From: Bacillus sp. V5-8f
GTDB taxonomy: Bacteria; Bacillota; Bacilli; Bacillales; DSM-1321
Assembly (NCBI RefSeq): GCF_002863565.1
Contig: NZ_PGUW01000004.1
Span: 186,001 to 250,000 of the forward strand
DNA: 64,000 bases
Direction of reading: 5' to 3'
Below are positions 1 to 9,790 of the stretch, in pieces. The first letter of the stretch is position 1. Every line of letters begins with the position of its first letter. A program made the position numbers and the translations under genes. Under the pieces are notes generated by a model. That model saw nothing but the letters and a program-made list of their open reading frames with translations. It ran no database searches and was not told the DNA's origin.

Positions 1-771
1 GTTTATATGGTGCTGATCATCCTTGCACTGAACAGCTTCCATGTTGCAATCACCTATACAAAGGAAACGATTGACCTTATGATTTCCTTCCTAATGGCCT
101 TAATTCCGTTACTACTGGCACTTATCGCAGCATCAGGGGGTATTATCTCGGCTGGCTTTTTTCATCCAGTACTCATTTTTTTGATGAACACAAGCGGCAT
201 TTTGGTGCAATACGTTGTGCTGCCCCTTTTGTTTCTTGCGGCCATCCTCAGCATTGTAAGTACATTAACAGATCAGTACAGAGTCACGCAGTTGGCCCAA
301 TTGTTGAGAAATTGGGGAATCGGTATACTCGGGGCATTTATGACCGTTTTTTTAGGCGTGATTTCCGTTCAAGGCGCGTCTACAGCTGTCGCTGATGGGG
401 TAACCCTGAGAACAGCAAAGTTTATAACAGGCAACTTCATACCGGTAATTGGCCGGATGTTCACAGATGCTACGGATACAGTAATAAACGCTTCGGTCCT
501 GTTGAAAAACACAGTGGGTATGGCTGGCGTCGCGATTTTGCTATTAATCACAGCCTTTCCAGCAATCAAAATACTTGCAGTTTCTTTTATTTATAAATTG
601 GCAGCAGGGCTTCTGCAGCCGCTTGGCGGCGGCCCAGTTATCAGCTGCCTGGATATTATTAGCAAAAGCATGATTTATATATTTGCGGCCCTTGCTATTG
701 TTTCACTTATGTTTTTTCTAAGCATCACCGTTATCATTGCAGCAGGAAATATAACACTTATGGTGCGTTAA
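1..771 (+). CDS. spoIIIAE: Stage III sporulation protein AE, C-terminal part
   Basis: The reading frame is already open at the first base, so the start lies upstream; about 256 codons remain of a family near 400 residues. The visible part is a polytopic membrane protein with at least five hydrophobic segments. SpoIIIAE is a mother-cell integral membrane subunit of the SpoIIIA-SpoIIQ channel that links mother cell and forespore after engulfment and supports SigG activity. The next three genes are spoIIIAF, AG and AH in operon order, which fixes the identity. The ATG at 7 is internal to the protein and is not the start. Confidence 0.93.
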   Translation, partial: VYMVLIILALNSFHVAITYTKETIDLMISFLMALIPLLLALIAASGGIISAGFFHPVLIFLMNTSGILVQYVVLPLLFLAAILSIVSTLTDQYRVTQLAQLLRNWGIGILGAFMTVFLGVISVQGASTAVADGVTLRTAKFITGNFIPVIGRMFTDATDTVINASVLLKNTVGMAGVAILLLITAFPAIKILAVSFIYKLAAGLLQPLGGGPVISCLDIISKSMIYIFAALAIVSLMFFLSITVIIAAGNITLMVR

Positions 772-789
772 TAGAAAGGAGCAGCGTCA

Positions 790-1410
790 TTGAATTTTTT
801 AACAGAATGGATTACTAACATCATCATTTTTGTGCTTTTGGCCACTGTCATTGATATGCTGCTTCCAAGCTCGGCCATGCAAAAATATGCAAAGATGGTC
901 ATTGGCCTATTATTGATCGCCATCATCATCGCTCCTGTTCTTTCATTATTTAACACAGATTTTGACAAGCTGCTGGCAAAAGCAACGGTCTCTGAAATCG
1001 GGGACGAAGAGAATCTTAGGGTTGGAAATTTAACAGAAATAAAGAAAAAAGAAATACAAGCCTCCCAGCATGCATATATTTTAGAACAAATGGCATTCGA
1101 CCTAAAGGCGGGAGTAGAAGAGGAGTTGATAAACAAGTACGAAATGGAAATCAAAACGATCGATTTGCAGGTCAATAATCTGGAACAACCAAAATTTCCA
1201 GAGGATTTGCAAAAAATCGTGCTCATATTGGACAAGGCAAAAAAAGAGTCAGGCATAGTAAAGGTTGTCGAGAAAGTAGAAATCAATGCCGGGGAAACTC
1301 CTAATACCCGGGCAGCCAACCTGGATGAAGTGAAAAGTTTCCTTGCAGCAAAATGGTCCATAGACAAAGGGCTGATTGAAATAGCCGGGGAAGGAGAGCG
1401 TGGTGAATAG
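790..1410 (+). CDS. spoIIIAF: Stage III sporulation protein AF
   Basis: This 206-residue protein has two N-terminal hydrophobic segments (about residues 7-25 and 34-53) followed by a soluble, charged domain, the usual SpoIIIAF architecture. It is a membrane subunit of the SpoIIIA-SpoIIQ channel complex in the mother cell. The start is TTG, preceded by the ribosome binding site AGAAAGGAG. It begins 18 bases after spoIIIAE, and its stop shares one base with the start of spoIIIAG, which implies translational coupling. The call rests on position between AE and AG plus the two-helix N-terminus. Confidence 0.92.
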   Translation: MNFLTEWITNIIIFVLLATVIDMLLPSSAMQKYAKMVIGLLLIAIIIAPVLSLFNTDFDKLLAKATVSEIGDEENLRVGNLTEIKKKEIQASQHAYILEQMAFDLKAGVEEELINKYEMEIKTIDLQVNNLEQPKFPEDLQKIVLILDKAKKESGIVKVVEKVEINAGETPNTRAANLDEVKSFLAAKWSIDKGLIEIAGEGERGE

Positions 1411-2078
1411 TGAAAAATGAAAAAGGTCCGTTAACCTGGCTGACCAAAATATTTACCAAAGATTCTGAGCCAAAGGAGAAAAAACCTTCTCTATACGTAT
1501 ACGCCTTGGTGGTAGTGATTATTGGAATCGGGATTATGATGGCCGGAAACGTACTGAAGGCTGGGGAGGAAAGCAAAACGGCTTCAGAAGCAAGCAGTGT
1601 AATTCCAGCTTTTAATGAGAAAAACTCGGAAGAAGAAGTCCCGGCCTTCGGGAATAAACAACCTGAAGAAATAAAATCGATTAAAGATTATGAAAAGTAC
1701 CTTCAAACAGAGATGAAGGAGGCGTTAGAGGCGATTGCTGGTGTAAGTAATGTCAAGGTAGTCGTAAATGTCGACGCATCTGAGCAAAAAATCTTTGAGA
1801 AAAATAAAGTCACCCAAAAGCAGGTTACCGAGGAAACCGATCAGGAAGGCGGAAAGCGGACAGTGGAGGATACGAATATTGATGAACAGCTAGTCATCGT
1901 AAAAAGTGGTGAAAAAGAAGGCCCTATTGTTCTCGAGACCAAAAAACCAAAAATTCGAGGTGTCCTTGTGGTGGCAAAGGGTGCCGATCATATAGAAATC
2001 AAAAAATGGATCATTGAAGCTGTTACCAGGTCACTAGATGTGCCAAGCCATCGGGTTGCTGTAATGCCTAAAAAATAA
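1410..2078 (+). CDS. spoIIIAG: Stage III sporulation protein AG
   Basis: This 222-residue protein has one transmembrane helix at about residues 27-46, then a low-complexity linker and a C-terminal ring-building domain (about residues 85-220). SpoIIIAG forms large oligomeric rings in the intermembrane space and resembles secretion-system ring proteins. The start is GTG with AAGGAGAG upstream, overlapping the spoIIIAF stop by one base. The extracytoplasmic half carries the inserted beta-rich region typical of the family. In B. subtilis the operon is read by SigE in the mother cell; no promoter is visible here because the operon starts upstream of the window. Confidence 0.94.
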   Translation: MKNEKGPLTWLTKIFTKDSEPKEKKPSLYVYALVVVIIGIGIMMAGNVLKAGEESKTASEASSVIPAFNEKNSEEEVPAFGNKQPEEIKSIKDYEKYLQTEMKEALEAIAGVSNVKVVVNVDASEQKIFEKNKVTQKQVTEETDQEGGKRTVEDTNIDEQLVIVKSGEKEGPIVLETKKPKIRGVLVVAKGADHIEIKKWIIEAVTRSLDVPSHRVAVMPKK

Positions 2079-2092
2079 AAGGGGGAAAAATC

Positions 2093-2674
2093 ATGTTATT
2101 AAAAAAGCAAACAGTCTGGTTGTTAACTATGTTAAGTCTTGTTGTCGTATTATCTGTTTATTATTTGACAACGCCAGAAAAACAGCCTACAAATATGGTC
2201 GGTACTGAGGAAAAAGAGGAAAAACAACAACAGACAGCCGAAGTAAATAAGGAAGAAGCTAAACAGCCGGTCGCTAAAAAAGAAACGAAGGATGGCGCTA
2301 CCGTAGTGACTAGGGAGGCTGGAGACGATGCCTTTGAAGCCCTCCGGATGGAACTGTCCGATCTCCGTTCCAAGCAGAAGGAAGAATTAACAGCGATTGT
2401 AGCCAATACGAAACTGTCAGCCGAGGAAATTAGCGATGCAAAACAAAAAATTGAGGAATTAAATCAAGTCGAAGAAAAAGAAACCATCATTGAAAAATTG
2501 GTCATGGCGATGGATTATGACGCGGCGCTCGTAAGAGTTAACGGCAAGGATGTGGACATTACTGTCAAATCAGGTAAACTAAGTCCTTCCGCAGCTAACT
2601 CCATTATCCAGCTTGTCAATAAAGAGTTTGACAGCACGCATGACGTTGTAGTCAACTTCCAACCTGAGAAATAA
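2093..2674 (+). CDS. spoIIIAH: Stage III sporulation protein AH
   Basis: This 193-residue protein has one N-terminal membrane anchor (residues 7-26), an acidic low-complexity spacer (about 30-75) and a C-terminal domain of the YscJ/FliF type that in B. subtilis binds forespore SpoIIQ across the septum. The ribosome binding site is AAAGGGGGAAAA before an ATG, 14 bases after spoIIIAG. It is the last gene of the operon and is followed at once by a rho-independent terminator. Length and domain order are normal. Confidence 0.95.
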   Translation: MLLKKQTVWLLTMLSLVVVLSVYYLTTPEKQPTNMVGTEEKEEKQQQTAEVNKEEAKQPVAKKETKDGATVVTREAGDDAFEALRMELSDLRSKQKEELTAIVANTKLSAEEISDAKQKIEELNQVEEKETIIEKLVMAMDYDAALVRVNGKDVDITVKSGKLSPSAANSIIQLVNKEFDSTHDVVVNFQPEK

Positions 2675-2682
2675 TAAAGAAT

Positions 2683-2712
2683 AAGGCCTCCTTCCTAGCA
2701 AGGGGGTCTTTC
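2683..2712 (+). terminator. Terminator of the spoIIIA operon
   Basis: An 11-bp stem with two G-U pairs (AAGGCCTCCTT pairing with AAGGGGGTCTT, six-base loop) is followed by TTTC. It sits eight bases after the spoIIIAH stop. The next 300 bases hold no convincing gene on either strand. Confidence 0.75.
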
Positions 2713-2953
2713 ATTGTAGTTTACAGAAACTTTCCGCATGAGGTTGTTTTTCTAAATTAAGTTCAGCATTTTCAATATTTCCAATAATTCCACTTAAACA
2801 ACGTCTTTTGAACTAGGTAAACACTAAAGATCGTCATCTTCAACTCTATCTTTTATCCTGTATTATATTTTTAGTAACGGCTTCCATAGTCCTTTTTAGT
2901 TGTATTTTAAGGGAAATCCATTAGCTGTTGTGTTTGAACAACAAAGCTATGTA

Positions 2954-2983
2954 TTGAATTTTGGCAAGGTATTATCGTATCAT
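2954..2983 (+). promoter_or_regulatory. Possible SigA promoter for accB-accC
   Basis: TTGAAT and TATCAT are separated by 18 bases, 46 bases before accB. The gap from 2713 to 3028 is AT-rich and otherwise unexplained. I could not find a FapR-type operator in it. The call is a weak consensus match only. Confidence 0.35.
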
Positions 2984-3028
2984 GTTACTATCTAGTCATA
3001 AATAAAAAAGTAGACAAGGGGTGCCAAG

Positions 3029-3532
3029 ATGTTAAAGGTACAGGAAATTAGGGAACTAATAAAACTGGTTGACCAATCAAGTATTAATGAATTTATGTAT
3101 GAGCAGGACGGCACGAAGATCAAAATGAAGAAGACAGGGCCGGAACAGCCTGTGTCCGTTGTGTACCAAACACCAGTTGAACCCGTAGAAGCCCAGCATG
3201 TTCAGCTTGAGAAGCCAGCACCGGCTCCGGAAAAAAGTGTAGCAGTTGAAACAAGCGCTGAGGTACATAAAGAAGAGGCAAAACAGGAAAATTTACATCA
3301 AATCACTTCGCCGATGGTCGGCACCTTCTATCAATCTTCTTCGCCAGACACAGATGCATATGTTAAGACGGGGTCAAAGGTTACCAAGGATTCCATTGTA
3401 TGTATTGTGGAAGCGATGAAGCTGTTCAATGAAATTGAGGCAGAAGTAGACGGAGAAATTGTTGAAATATTAGTAAAAGACGGCCAGTTAGTCGAATATG
3501 GCCAGCCGTTGTTTTTAGTTAAGCCTGAATAA
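3029..3532 (+). CDS. accB: Biotin carboxyl carrier protein of acetyl-CoA carboxylase
   Basis: This 167-residue BCCP has an N-terminal part (1-45), a Pro/Ala/Glu-rich linker (about 48-90) and a C-terminal biotinyl domain. The motif EAMKLF places the biotinylated lysine at residue 131. The carrier swings carboxybiotin from biotin carboxylase to the carboxyltransferase that makes malonyl-CoA for fatty acid synthesis. The ribosome binding site is AAGGGGTG. accC follows 13 bases later. Because a propionyl-CoA carboxylase beta subunit lies 32 kb downstream with no alpha subunit beside it, AccB might also serve that enzyme; that is inference. Confidence 0.97.
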   Translation: MLKVQEIRELIKLVDQSSINEFMYEQDGTKIKMKKTGPEQPVSVVYQTPVEPVEAQHVQLEKPAPAPEKSVAVETSAEVHKEEAKQENLHQITSPMVGTFYQSSSPDTDAYVKTGSKVTKDSIVCIVEAMKLFNEIEAEVDGEIVEILVKDGQLVEYGQPLFLVKPE

Positions 3533-3545
3533 GGAGCTGTTTTGA

Positions 3546-4898
3546 ATGATAAAGAAGCTATTAATCGCAAACCGGGGGGAAATAGCCGTCCGCATTATCC
3601 GGGCCTGTAAGGAATTAGGGATTGAAACGGTGGCAGTCTTTTCGGAAGCTGACAGGGAGGCTCTGCATGTTCAGCTGGCAGATGAGGCATATTGTATTGG
3701 ACCGACAGCATCAAAGGATAGTTACCTTAATTTTACAAACATTATCAGTGCCGCGAAGCTGACTGGTTCAGATGCAATCCATCCAGGATATGGGTTCCTA
3801 GCTGAAAATGCCGATTTTGCCGAATTATGCCGTGAGGTCAGCATCATTTTTGTGGGCCCTTCGCCTGAAGCCATTTCTAAAATGGGAACGAAAGATGTTG
3901 CTAGGGAAACGATGCGTGAAGCAGGAGTTCCAATCGTTCCTGGATCCAAGGGTATTATCAAGGACAACGAAGACGCTTTAGCACTTGCTGAAAAAATCGG
4001 ATATCCCGTCATTATCAAAGCAACTGCGGGAGGCGGCGGAAAAGGGATCCGAATAGCAAGGAACGAACAGGATTTAATAAAAGGGATTCAGATTACCCAG
4101 CAGGAAGCAATGACTGCATTTGGCAACCCAGGGGTATATATTGAAAAATACATAGAAGATTTCCGGCATGTGGAAATCCAGGTCATGGCAGATTTACATG
4201 GGAACGCGATCCACCTGGGTGAAAGGGATTGTTCTATCCAAAGAAGATTGCAGAAATTAGTTGAGGAAACCCCGTCACCGGCGTTAGATAGTGAAATTCG
4301 GCAGGAAATGGGTGAAGCAGCCGTTAAAGCAGCGCTGGCTGTTGATTATTCAGGAGCTGGGACTGTTGAATTCATTTATGATTATAAAAACCGTAAATTC
4401 TATTTCATGGAAATGAACACCCGAATACAGGTTGAGCACCCTGTGACGGAAATGGTGACAGGCGTCGATCTAATCAAGGAACAAATTCAAGTAGCATCAG
4501 GACAGCAGCTAAGCTTAAAGCAAGAGGATGTTACATTCAATGGGTGGGCGATTGAATGCCGGATAAACGCCGAAAATCCGGAAAAGAATTTTATGCCGTC
4601 AGCGGGTAAAATCCAAATGTACCTCCCACCGGGCGGTTTCGGTGTGAGGGTCGATTCGGCAGCATATCCTGGATACACCATTCCTCCATACTATGATTCA
4701 ATGATCGCGAAATTGATCGTTCATGGGGCGACAAGGGAAGAAGCGATCGAAAAAATGAAACGGGCGCTAAGCGAGTTTGCCATTGAGGGAATCCATACAA
4801 CGATTCCTTTCCATTTGAAGCTGCTTGGACACGAACAATTCGTATCTGGAGAATTTAATACAAAATTCCTGGAATTATATGATGTAATGAATTCATAA
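3546..4898 (+). CDS. accC: Biotin carboxylase subunit of acetyl-CoA carboxylase
   Basis: This 450-residue ATP-grasp enzyme carboxylates biotin on AccB with ATP and bicarbonate. The N-terminal domain opens with [10 protein letters not shown]. The glycine-rich ATP loop [10 protein letters not shown] lies near residues 163-172, [12 protein letters not shown] follows near 226, and [14 protein letters not shown] carries the catalytic metal and bicarbonate residues. The length is normal for a free-standing biotin carboxylase, so it is not an acyl-CoA carboxylase alpha fusion. The ribosome binding site is TAAGGAGCTG. It lies 13 bases after accB and 25 bases before yqhY, one operon. Confidence 0.98.
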   Translation: MIKKLLIANRGEIAVRIIRACKELGIETVAVFSEADREALHVQLADEAYCIGPTASKDSYLNFTNIISAAKLTGSDAIHPGYGFLAENADFAELCREVSIIFVGPSPEAISKMGTKDVARETMREAGVPIVPGSKGIIKDNEDALALAEKIGYPVIIKATAGGGGKGIRIARNEQDLIKGIQITQQEAMTAFGNPGVYIEKYIEDFRHVEIQVMADLHGNAIHLGERDCSIQRRLQKLVEETPSPALDSEIRQEMGEAAVKAALAVDYSGAGTVEFIYDYKNRKFYFMEMNTRIQVEHPVTEMVTGVDLIKEQIQVASGQQLSLKQEDVTFNGWAIECRINAENPEKNFMPSAGKIQMYLPPGGFGVRVDSAAYPGYTIPPYYDSMIAKLIVHGATREEAIEKMKRALSEFAIEGIHTTIPFHLKLLGHEQFVSGEFNTKFLELYDVMNS

Positions 4899-4923
4899 CC
4901 AAATGAATCAGGAGGTGCTCTGG

Positions 4924-5337
4924 ATGAGTGAAATGGAAAGTACAATGCTGGAAATGAATGAAAGCAATAATGGTCTGGGGAAAGTTGAGATCGCTCCGGA
5001 GGTTATTGAAGTCATCGCTGGCATTGCTGCCAGTGAAGTCGACGGCGTTGCATACATGCGAGGAGGTTTTGCTTCCGGGGTAGTTGAACGCCTTGGAAAG
5101 AAAAACCACGGCAAAGGGGTTAAGGTAGATCTCACTGGTGAAGGAATTAAGGTTGACTTATACTGTGTCATGAAATTTGGAATTTCAATTCCGAACGTTG
5201 CCCAAAAGGTGCAGGACAATATCCGTGAAGCATTACTAAATATGACTGCTTTGGAAGCCGATGAAGTGAATGTTCATGTTGTAGGTGTTCAATTTGAAAA
5301 CGGAAAGAATGAACAAGAAATTGATCAAGAAATGTAA
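4924..5337 (+). CDS. yqhY: Asp23/Gls24-family protein YqhY
   Basis: This 137-residue Asp23/Gls24 (DUF322) protein carries the core segment EVIEVIAGIAASEVDGV near the N-terminus. In B. subtilis YqhY is encoded with accB and accC and is reported to be linked to control of acetyl-CoA carboxylase activity. I chose the ATG that follows AGGAGGTG at a spacing of six; an in-frame ATG 21 bases upstream has no ribosome binding site. The protein has no signal peptide or membrane segment. It is third in the accB-accC operon and is followed by a terminator. Confidence 0.9.
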   Translation: MSEMESTMLEMNESNNGLGKVEIAPEVIEVIAGIAASEVDGVAYMRGGFASGVVERLGKKNHGKGVKVDLTGEGIKVDLYCVMKFGISIPNVAQKVQDNIREALLNMTALEADEVNVHVVGVQFENGKNEQEIDQEM

Positions 5338-5368
5338 GCTTTTATGGTGAGATACCCTATAAAGTGAT

Positions 5369-5394
5369 GGGCCCGGCGTTTGCCGGGTCTTTTC
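5369..5394 (+). terminator. Terminator after accB-accC-yqhY
   Basis: A GC-rich stem (GGCCCGGC with GCCGGGTC, loop GTTT) is followed by TTTT. The remaining 260 bases up to nusB hold no gene that I can support. Confidence 0.85.
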
Positions 5395-5658
5395 ATGTAG
5401 GAATGTTTATTTTGTTTAAATTGGTATGTTATGAGGCATACAAAATGTGTCAAGGCTATAATGTATGGTAAAAATAATGGTTTCTCTAAGACATTTTTTC
5501 TGTTAGAGTGGAAAATATGTGGTTTCCTAAAGGGGAAGAGACAGTACACCGGGGGCAAAGATTAAGTGAAAATCTTAATGTTTTTTATTTTTTCTTAATT
5601 AATGTTCGTTTTTTATGTGATTTTCATTTATAATAGAGGATGCAAAAGGAGTAAAATT

Positions 5659-6051
5659 ATGAAAAGAAGAACAGCACGTGAAAAAGCGCTGCAGGCACTT
5701 TACACAATTGAAATTGGCAAATCGGAACCAAACGAGGCCATCGAAAGTGTATTGAACGGTAAGGAATCTGACGAATATTTTGAGGCACTGGTAAAAGGGA
5801 CAATTGAAAAGAAGGCAGAAATCGACAGCTTGATTAAAAATAATCTTGAAAGCTGGACTCTGGACAGGCTTGCTAATATCGACCGTAATCTGCTAAGGAT
5901 CGCTGTATATGAAATGCTGTACAGCGAAGATGTTCCAGTGAGTGTTGCAATGGATGAAAGCATTGAAATTGCAAAAAAATTTGGGGACGACGGATCTAGC
6001 CGATTTGTAAATGCCGTATTGTCGAAAGTAAAAGATTCCCTGGGTCAATAA
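5659..6051 (+). CDS. nusB: Transcription antitermination protein NusB
   Basis: This 130-residue all-helical protein begins with KRRTAREKALQALY, the family signature. NusB binds boxA RNA with NusE (ribosomal protein S10) and promotes antitermination on rRNA operons. I chose the ATG at 5659, preceded by AAAAGGAG; an upstream in-frame start has no ribosome binding site and adds a non-family extension. folD follows 51 bases later with its own strong ribosome binding site, as in related genomes. Confidence 0.96.
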   Translation: MKRRTAREKALQALYTIEIGKSEPNEAIESVLNGKESDEYFEALVKGTIEKKAEIDSLIKNNLESWTLDRLANIDRNLLRIAVYEMLYSEDVPVSVAMDESIEIAKKFGDDGSSRFVNAVLSKVKDSLGQ

Positions 6052-6102
6052 AGTTCCTGCAGCATTTTTTTCACCATTTATTGTTAGGAGGAAATTTTGC
6101 CG

Positions 6103-6978
6103 ATGACAGCTAAATTAATCGATGGGAAAGAAATTGCACAGGCAATCCGAAAAGAAATCGCTCTGGAAGTAAAACTACTTCTTAAAGAGAAAATCGTACC
6201 AGGTCTGGCAGTTGTTTTAGTAGGTGACAATCAAGCCTCCCGTACTTACGTATCAAACAAGCAAAAGACTTGCCAGGAGCTTGGAATGCATTCGGTTTTA
6301 GTCGAACTTCCGGAATCAGTGTCCCAAAAAGAGCTGGTTGAAAAAATTGAGGAATTGAATGCGGATAAAGCCATCCATGGGATCCTTGTCCAATTGCCGC
6401 TCCCTGGGCATATCGATGAAAAAGAGATTATTGAAAGTATTTCGCCGGAGAAAGATGTGGATGGCTTTCATCCTATCAATATCGGAAGGATGATGACAGG
6501 CCAGGATGCTTTCCTTCCCTGCACCCCATACGGTATTCTTGAAATGCTTAAATTCATTGGGTACAGTCTAGAAGGAAAGCATGCGGTTGTTGTCGGCCGG
6601 AGTAACATAGTAGGAAAACCGGTTGGGCAGCTACTGTTGAATGAAAATGCCACGGTGACTTACTGCCACTCACGCACTAACAATTTAGCAGAGCATACGA
6701 AGCAAGCTGATGTCCTCATCGTAGCGGTAGGCAAAAGGGACACAATTAGACTTGAGCATGTTAAAGAGGGTGCAGTAGTCATTGATGTCGGCATGAACCG
6801 AAATGACGAAGGCAAGCTTTGCGGCGACGTATCATTTGATGAAGTGCTTACGGCGGCTTCCTATATTACTCCAGTACCTGGAGGCGTTGGACCGATGACC
6901 ATTACAATGCTAATGAAAAATACGGTGAAATCAGCAAAAAAAGCCAACCTGATCAAACTGGAAACATTAAATTCATAA
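6103..6978 (+). CDS. folD: Bifunctional methylenetetrahydrofolate dehydrogenase / methenyltetrahydrofolate cyclohydrolase
   Basis: This 291-residue enzyme interconverts 5,10-methylene- and 10-formyl-tetrahydrofolate with NADP. Visible family motifs are [14 protein letters not shown] with the catalytic lysine, QLPLP, DVDGFHP and the dinucleotide-binding [10 protein letters not shown]. The ATG at 6103 is ten bases after TAGGAGGA; a TTG two codons earlier is too close to that site. A rho-independent terminator follows, so xseA is probably transcribed mainly from its own promoter or by read-through. Confidence 0.97.
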   Translation: MTAKLIDGKEIAQAIRKEIALEVKLLLKEKIVPGLAVVLVGDNQASRTYVSNKQKTCQELGMHSVLVELPESVSQKELVEKIEELNADKAIHGILVQLPLPGHIDEKEIIESISPEKDVDGFHPINIGRMMTGQDAFLPCTPYGILEMLKFIGYSLEGKHAVVVGRSNIVGKPVGQLLLNENATVTYCHSRTNNLAEHTKQADVLIVAVGKRDTIRLEHVKEGAVVIDVGMNRNDEGKLCGDVSFDEVLTAASYITPVPGGVGPMTITMLMKNTVKSAKKANLIKLETLNS

Positions 6979-6997
6979 AAATAGGCATTAATGCTTA

Positions 6998-7043
6998 AAA
7001 GAAGCTGTACTCTTGTTTATAATGGCAGAGACAGCTTTTTTCT
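6998..7043 (+). terminator. Terminator between folD and xseA
   Basis: AAGCTGT and CTCT pair with AGAG and ACAGCTT around a 14-base loop, followed by a run of six T. It lies 20 bases after the folD stop and 22 bases before xseA. Confidence 0.75.
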
Positions 7044-7065
7044 ATCCTTTTAAGGAGTATTACAA

Positions 7066-8421
7066 ATGGAAAACCAACGATATTTAAGCATAACAGCTTT
7101 AACGAAATATATTAAACGAAAATTCGATGCCGATCCTCATTTGCAGGATATGTACATACGGGGTGAAATATCAAATTTTAAACAGCATTCAAGCGGGCAT
7201 ATGTATTTTACGTTAAAAGATGAAAAAGCAAGATTGTTGGCCGTTATGTTTGCTGCGAATAACAATGGTCTTAAATTTATGCCCGAAAATGGGATGAAGG
7301 TATTGGTGAGGGGCGACATCAGCGTCTATGAGCAAAGTGGGCAATACCAGCTGTATGTGAAGGCGATGTCGCCCGACGGCATCGGTGATTTGTATCTGGC
7401 ATATGAGCAGCTCAAAAAAAAGCTGGAGGCTAAAGGGCTTTTTTCCCCTCAACATAAAAAACCAATCCCCCGTTACCCAAAAATCGTCGGGATTATTACC
7501 TCTCCGACAGGTGCGGCGTTAAGGGATATCTTAATTACGATCAAAAGAAGATACCCGATCGCAAGAGTGATTATATATCCCGCTTTAGTTCAGGGAGCAA
7601 ATGCCGCCAAGTCAATTGCAAAGGCAATAGCGGAGGCAAATGCCAGGAAAGAGGCCGATGTATTGATAGCCGGGCGCGGAGGAGGCTCCATCGAAGAGCT
7701 TTGGGCTTTTAATGAAGAAATAGTTGCGGAGTCTATTTTTGATTCTGATATCCCGATCATTTCCGCGGTTGGACATGAAACAGATTTTACAATCGCTGAT
7801 TTCGTTGCAGATTTAAGGGCCCCGACCCCAACCGGTGCTGCAGAGCAGGCAGTTCCTCATTTAAACGAGGTCATGGAACGGCTTATTAATAGACAGAACC
7901 GCTTAACAAGATCTGTACAGGAACTCGTAAATCTTGAAAAAACGAAACTTGGACGCTTAGAAAAATCATATGCCTTCAGATACCCCAAAAAGATGTATGA
8001 ACAAAAGATGGAGCAGCTTGATAAGACCGTTGAAAGGCTAAAGCGGGAAAGCGGCAGATACTTTGTGAAAAAGAATGAGGCACTCCAACTCCTTCATGCT
8101 AGTCTTAGGAAGCAGCATCCTTTCCAAACCGTTTCCCATGCAAAAGACAGGCTTGCTGGACAGAAGAAAATATTGAATAGATTAATGGAAGGTGCGGTCA
8201 AGGAAAACACCCGGCAATTCGTGCATGTTACAGCCACATTGTCAGCTCTAAGTCCCTTGAAAATTATGGAGCGTGGCTACGGGCTTATTTTTGCGGAGGA
8301 TGAAACCCTTGTAAAAAGCAAGGAACAGGTAGCAAGAGGAGATAAAATAACCGTACAAATAAAAGATGGCACGCTTAAATGTGAAGTGCAGGACATAAAG
8401 GAGAGAAATGATGATGAGTGA
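7066..8421 (+). CDS. xseA: Exodeoxyribonuclease VII large subunit
   Basis: This 451-residue catalytic subunit degrades single-stranded DNA from both ends. It has an N-terminal OB-fold (about residues 8-105, with [18 protein letters not shown]), a central catalytic domain with the [14 protein letters not shown] and [14 protein letters not shown] motifs (about 130-210), and a long coiled-coil C-terminal half. The ribosome binding site is AAGGAG. The gene overlaps xseB by eight bases, the usual coupling of the two subunits. Confidence 0.97.
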   Translation: MENQRYLSITALTKYIKRKFDADPHLQDMYIRGEISNFKQHSSGHMYFTLKDEKARLLAVMFAANNNGLKFMPENGMKVLVRGDISVYEQSGQYQLYVKAMSPDGIGDLYLAYEQLKKKLEAKGLFSPQHKKPIPRYPKIVGIITSPTGAALRDILITIKRRYPIARVIIYPALVQGANAAKSIAKAIAEANARKEADVLIAGRGGGSIEELWAFNEEIVAESIFDSDIPIISAVGHETDFTIADFVADLRAPTPTGAAEQAVPHLNEVMERLINRQNRLTRSVQELVNLEKTKLGRLEKSYAFRYPKKMYEQKMEQLDKTVERLKRESGRYFVKKNEALQLLHASLRKQHPFQTVSHAKDRLAGQKKILNRLMEGAVKENTRQFVHVTATLSALSPLKIMERGYGLIFAEDETLVKSKEQVARGDKITVQIKDGTLKCEVQDIKERNDDE

Positions 8422-8641
8422 GGACTTAACATTCGAACAGGCGATGGACAAGCTCGAAGAAATTGTTGAAAAGCTGGAAGAAGGAGATGTGCCGTTGGAA
8501 GAAGCTATATCCATCTACAAAAAAGGCATGGATTTATCCAGGCTTTGCCACCAAAAACTCAAAGCGGTTGAAGACCAACTAACACAAATCCTGCGTGAAG
8601 ATGGGGAGCTGGAAGGATTTACGGTCGGAGAGGAGGAGTAA
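8414..8641 (+). CDS. xseB: Exodeoxyribonuclease VII small subunit
   Basis: This 75-residue helical protein begins [20 protein letters not shown], the family hallmark, and coats the coiled coil of XseA. Three in-frame ATG codons stand in a row (8408, 8411, 8414). The AAAGGAGAG site ends at 8405, so the third gives the best spacing, although the second is possible. It overlaps xseA and ends one base before ispA begins. Confidence 0.94.
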   Translation: MSEDLTFEQAMDKLEEIVEKLEEGDVPLEEAISIYKKGMDLSRLCHQKLKAVEDQLTQILREDGELEGFTVGEEE

Positions 8642-8642
8642 G

Positions 8643-9539
8643 ATGGAAACAGGGGAAACCTTAGAGTCGTTTGTAAAAGAGCATAAACGGCTTATGGAAA
8701 CAGAGCTTGTAAACTATGTGAAAATAATTCAAGCACCGGATATTTTGAAAAATGCTATGATCTATTCCCTTGAGGCCGGTGGGAAAAGAATTCGCCCATT
8801 ATTGGTATTTGCGGTGCTATCAGCATTTCGAAAAGACACACGTATTGGTATCCCGGTAGCTTGTGCAATCGAAATGATTCATACGTATTCCTTAATCCAT
8901 GATGATTTGCCAAGCATGGATGATGATGATTTACGTAGAGGAAAGCCTACCAATCATAAGGTGTTTGGGGAAGCAAACGCCATCCTCGCAGGCGATGCTT
9001 TGTTGACGTTTAGTTTCCAAGTCATCGCGCAGGCAGCAAGCTCCCAGGTACCGGTTGAAACGTGTCTGGAATTAATTAAGGAGATTTCAAAAGCAGCAGG
9101 TCCTGAAGGGATGGTCGGCGGCCAGGCTGCAGATATTGAAGGCGAGAATAAGGGCCTTTCCCTTAACGAGCTTGAATATATCCATGAACATAAAACAGGC
9201 AAATTACTCACTGCAAGTGTATTGGCGGGGGCCATATTGGCGGATGCTAGCGACGATCAGCGCCACCATCTTCTTCAATTTTCCCGAGACCTTGGTCTTG
9301 CCTTTCAAATTCGAGATGATATTCTCGATATTGAGGGTACAGAAGAATTGATCGGAAAACCGGTAGGAAGCGATGCAGGAAACGACAAAAGTACGTATCC
9401 TGCGCTGCTGAGCCTGGAAGGAGCGAAACAAAAACTGGAACAGCATATTACCCAAGCGTTGGGCCATTTGGAAAATACAAATGTTGATACCCGGCTTTTA
9501 AAAGAAATCACCAATCTGATTGCACAAAGGAATTATTAA
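8643..9539 (+). CDS. ispA: Farnesyl diphosphate synthase / geranyltranstransferase
   Basis: This 298-residue trans-isoprenyl diphosphate synthase condenses isopentenyl diphosphate with dimethylallyl and geranyl diphosphate to make farnesyl diphosphate. The two aspartate-rich metal motifs are visible: DDLPSMDDDD near residue 85 and FQIRDDILD near 222. GGKRIRPLL lies near residue 45. The ATG follows GGAGGAG closely. A longer in-frame ORF begins inside xseB but has no ribosome binding site. It is coupled to xseB and lies upstream of dxs, giving a local isoprenoid pair. Confidence 0.96.
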   Translation: METGETLESFVKEHKRLMETELVNYVKIIQAPDILKNAMIYSLEAGGKRIRPLLVFAVLSAFRKDTRIGIPVACAIEMIHTYSLIHDDLPSMDDDDLRRGKPTNHKVFGEANAILAGDALLTFSFQVIAQAASSQVPVETCLELIKEISKAAGPEGMVGGQAADIEGENKGLSLNELEYIHEHKTGKLLTASVLAGAILADASDDQRHHLLQFSRDLGLAFQIRDDILDIEGTEELIGKPVGSDAGNDKSTYPALLSLEGAKQKLEQHITQALGHLENTNVDTRLLKEITNLIAQRNY

Positions 9540-9608
9540 TCCCTGTTCTATTTGTTAAGAAAACGTGAATGTGATATACTCATGTTAAAAATTTTCCTGC
9601 TATTTTTC

Positions 9609-9706
9609 GGGCTTCGTAGAAGAAGCCCTTCGGTATGCCGAAATGACAGTGATATGACTTTGAAATACATAGCCGCCGATATCACTTTGGTGCCGGCGGC
9701 TCTTTT
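9609..9706 (+). other. Three consecutive hairpins between ispA and dxs
   Basis: The 251-base gap holds three perfect stems in a row: GGGCTTC/GAAGCCC (9609-9628), TTCGG/CCGAA (9629-9642) and AGCCGCCG/CGGCGGCT (9671-9701). The last is followed by CTTTT and could act as a terminator or attenuator before dxs. An 85-codon ORF over this area is only a translation of the hairpins. Confidence 0.4.
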
Positions 9707-9790
9707 GCCTGCAAGGAAAGCAGAAGCACTACTCAATTCCACAAACCTGGGTGCCGATAGCAGAAATAAAATGAAAGTGAGTGATCCGGT

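Noticed and set aside
7..9. ATG at base 7 as a start for spoIIIAE.
   Set aside because: The frame is open to the window edge, the protein would be far too short for the family, and no ribosome binding site is visible.
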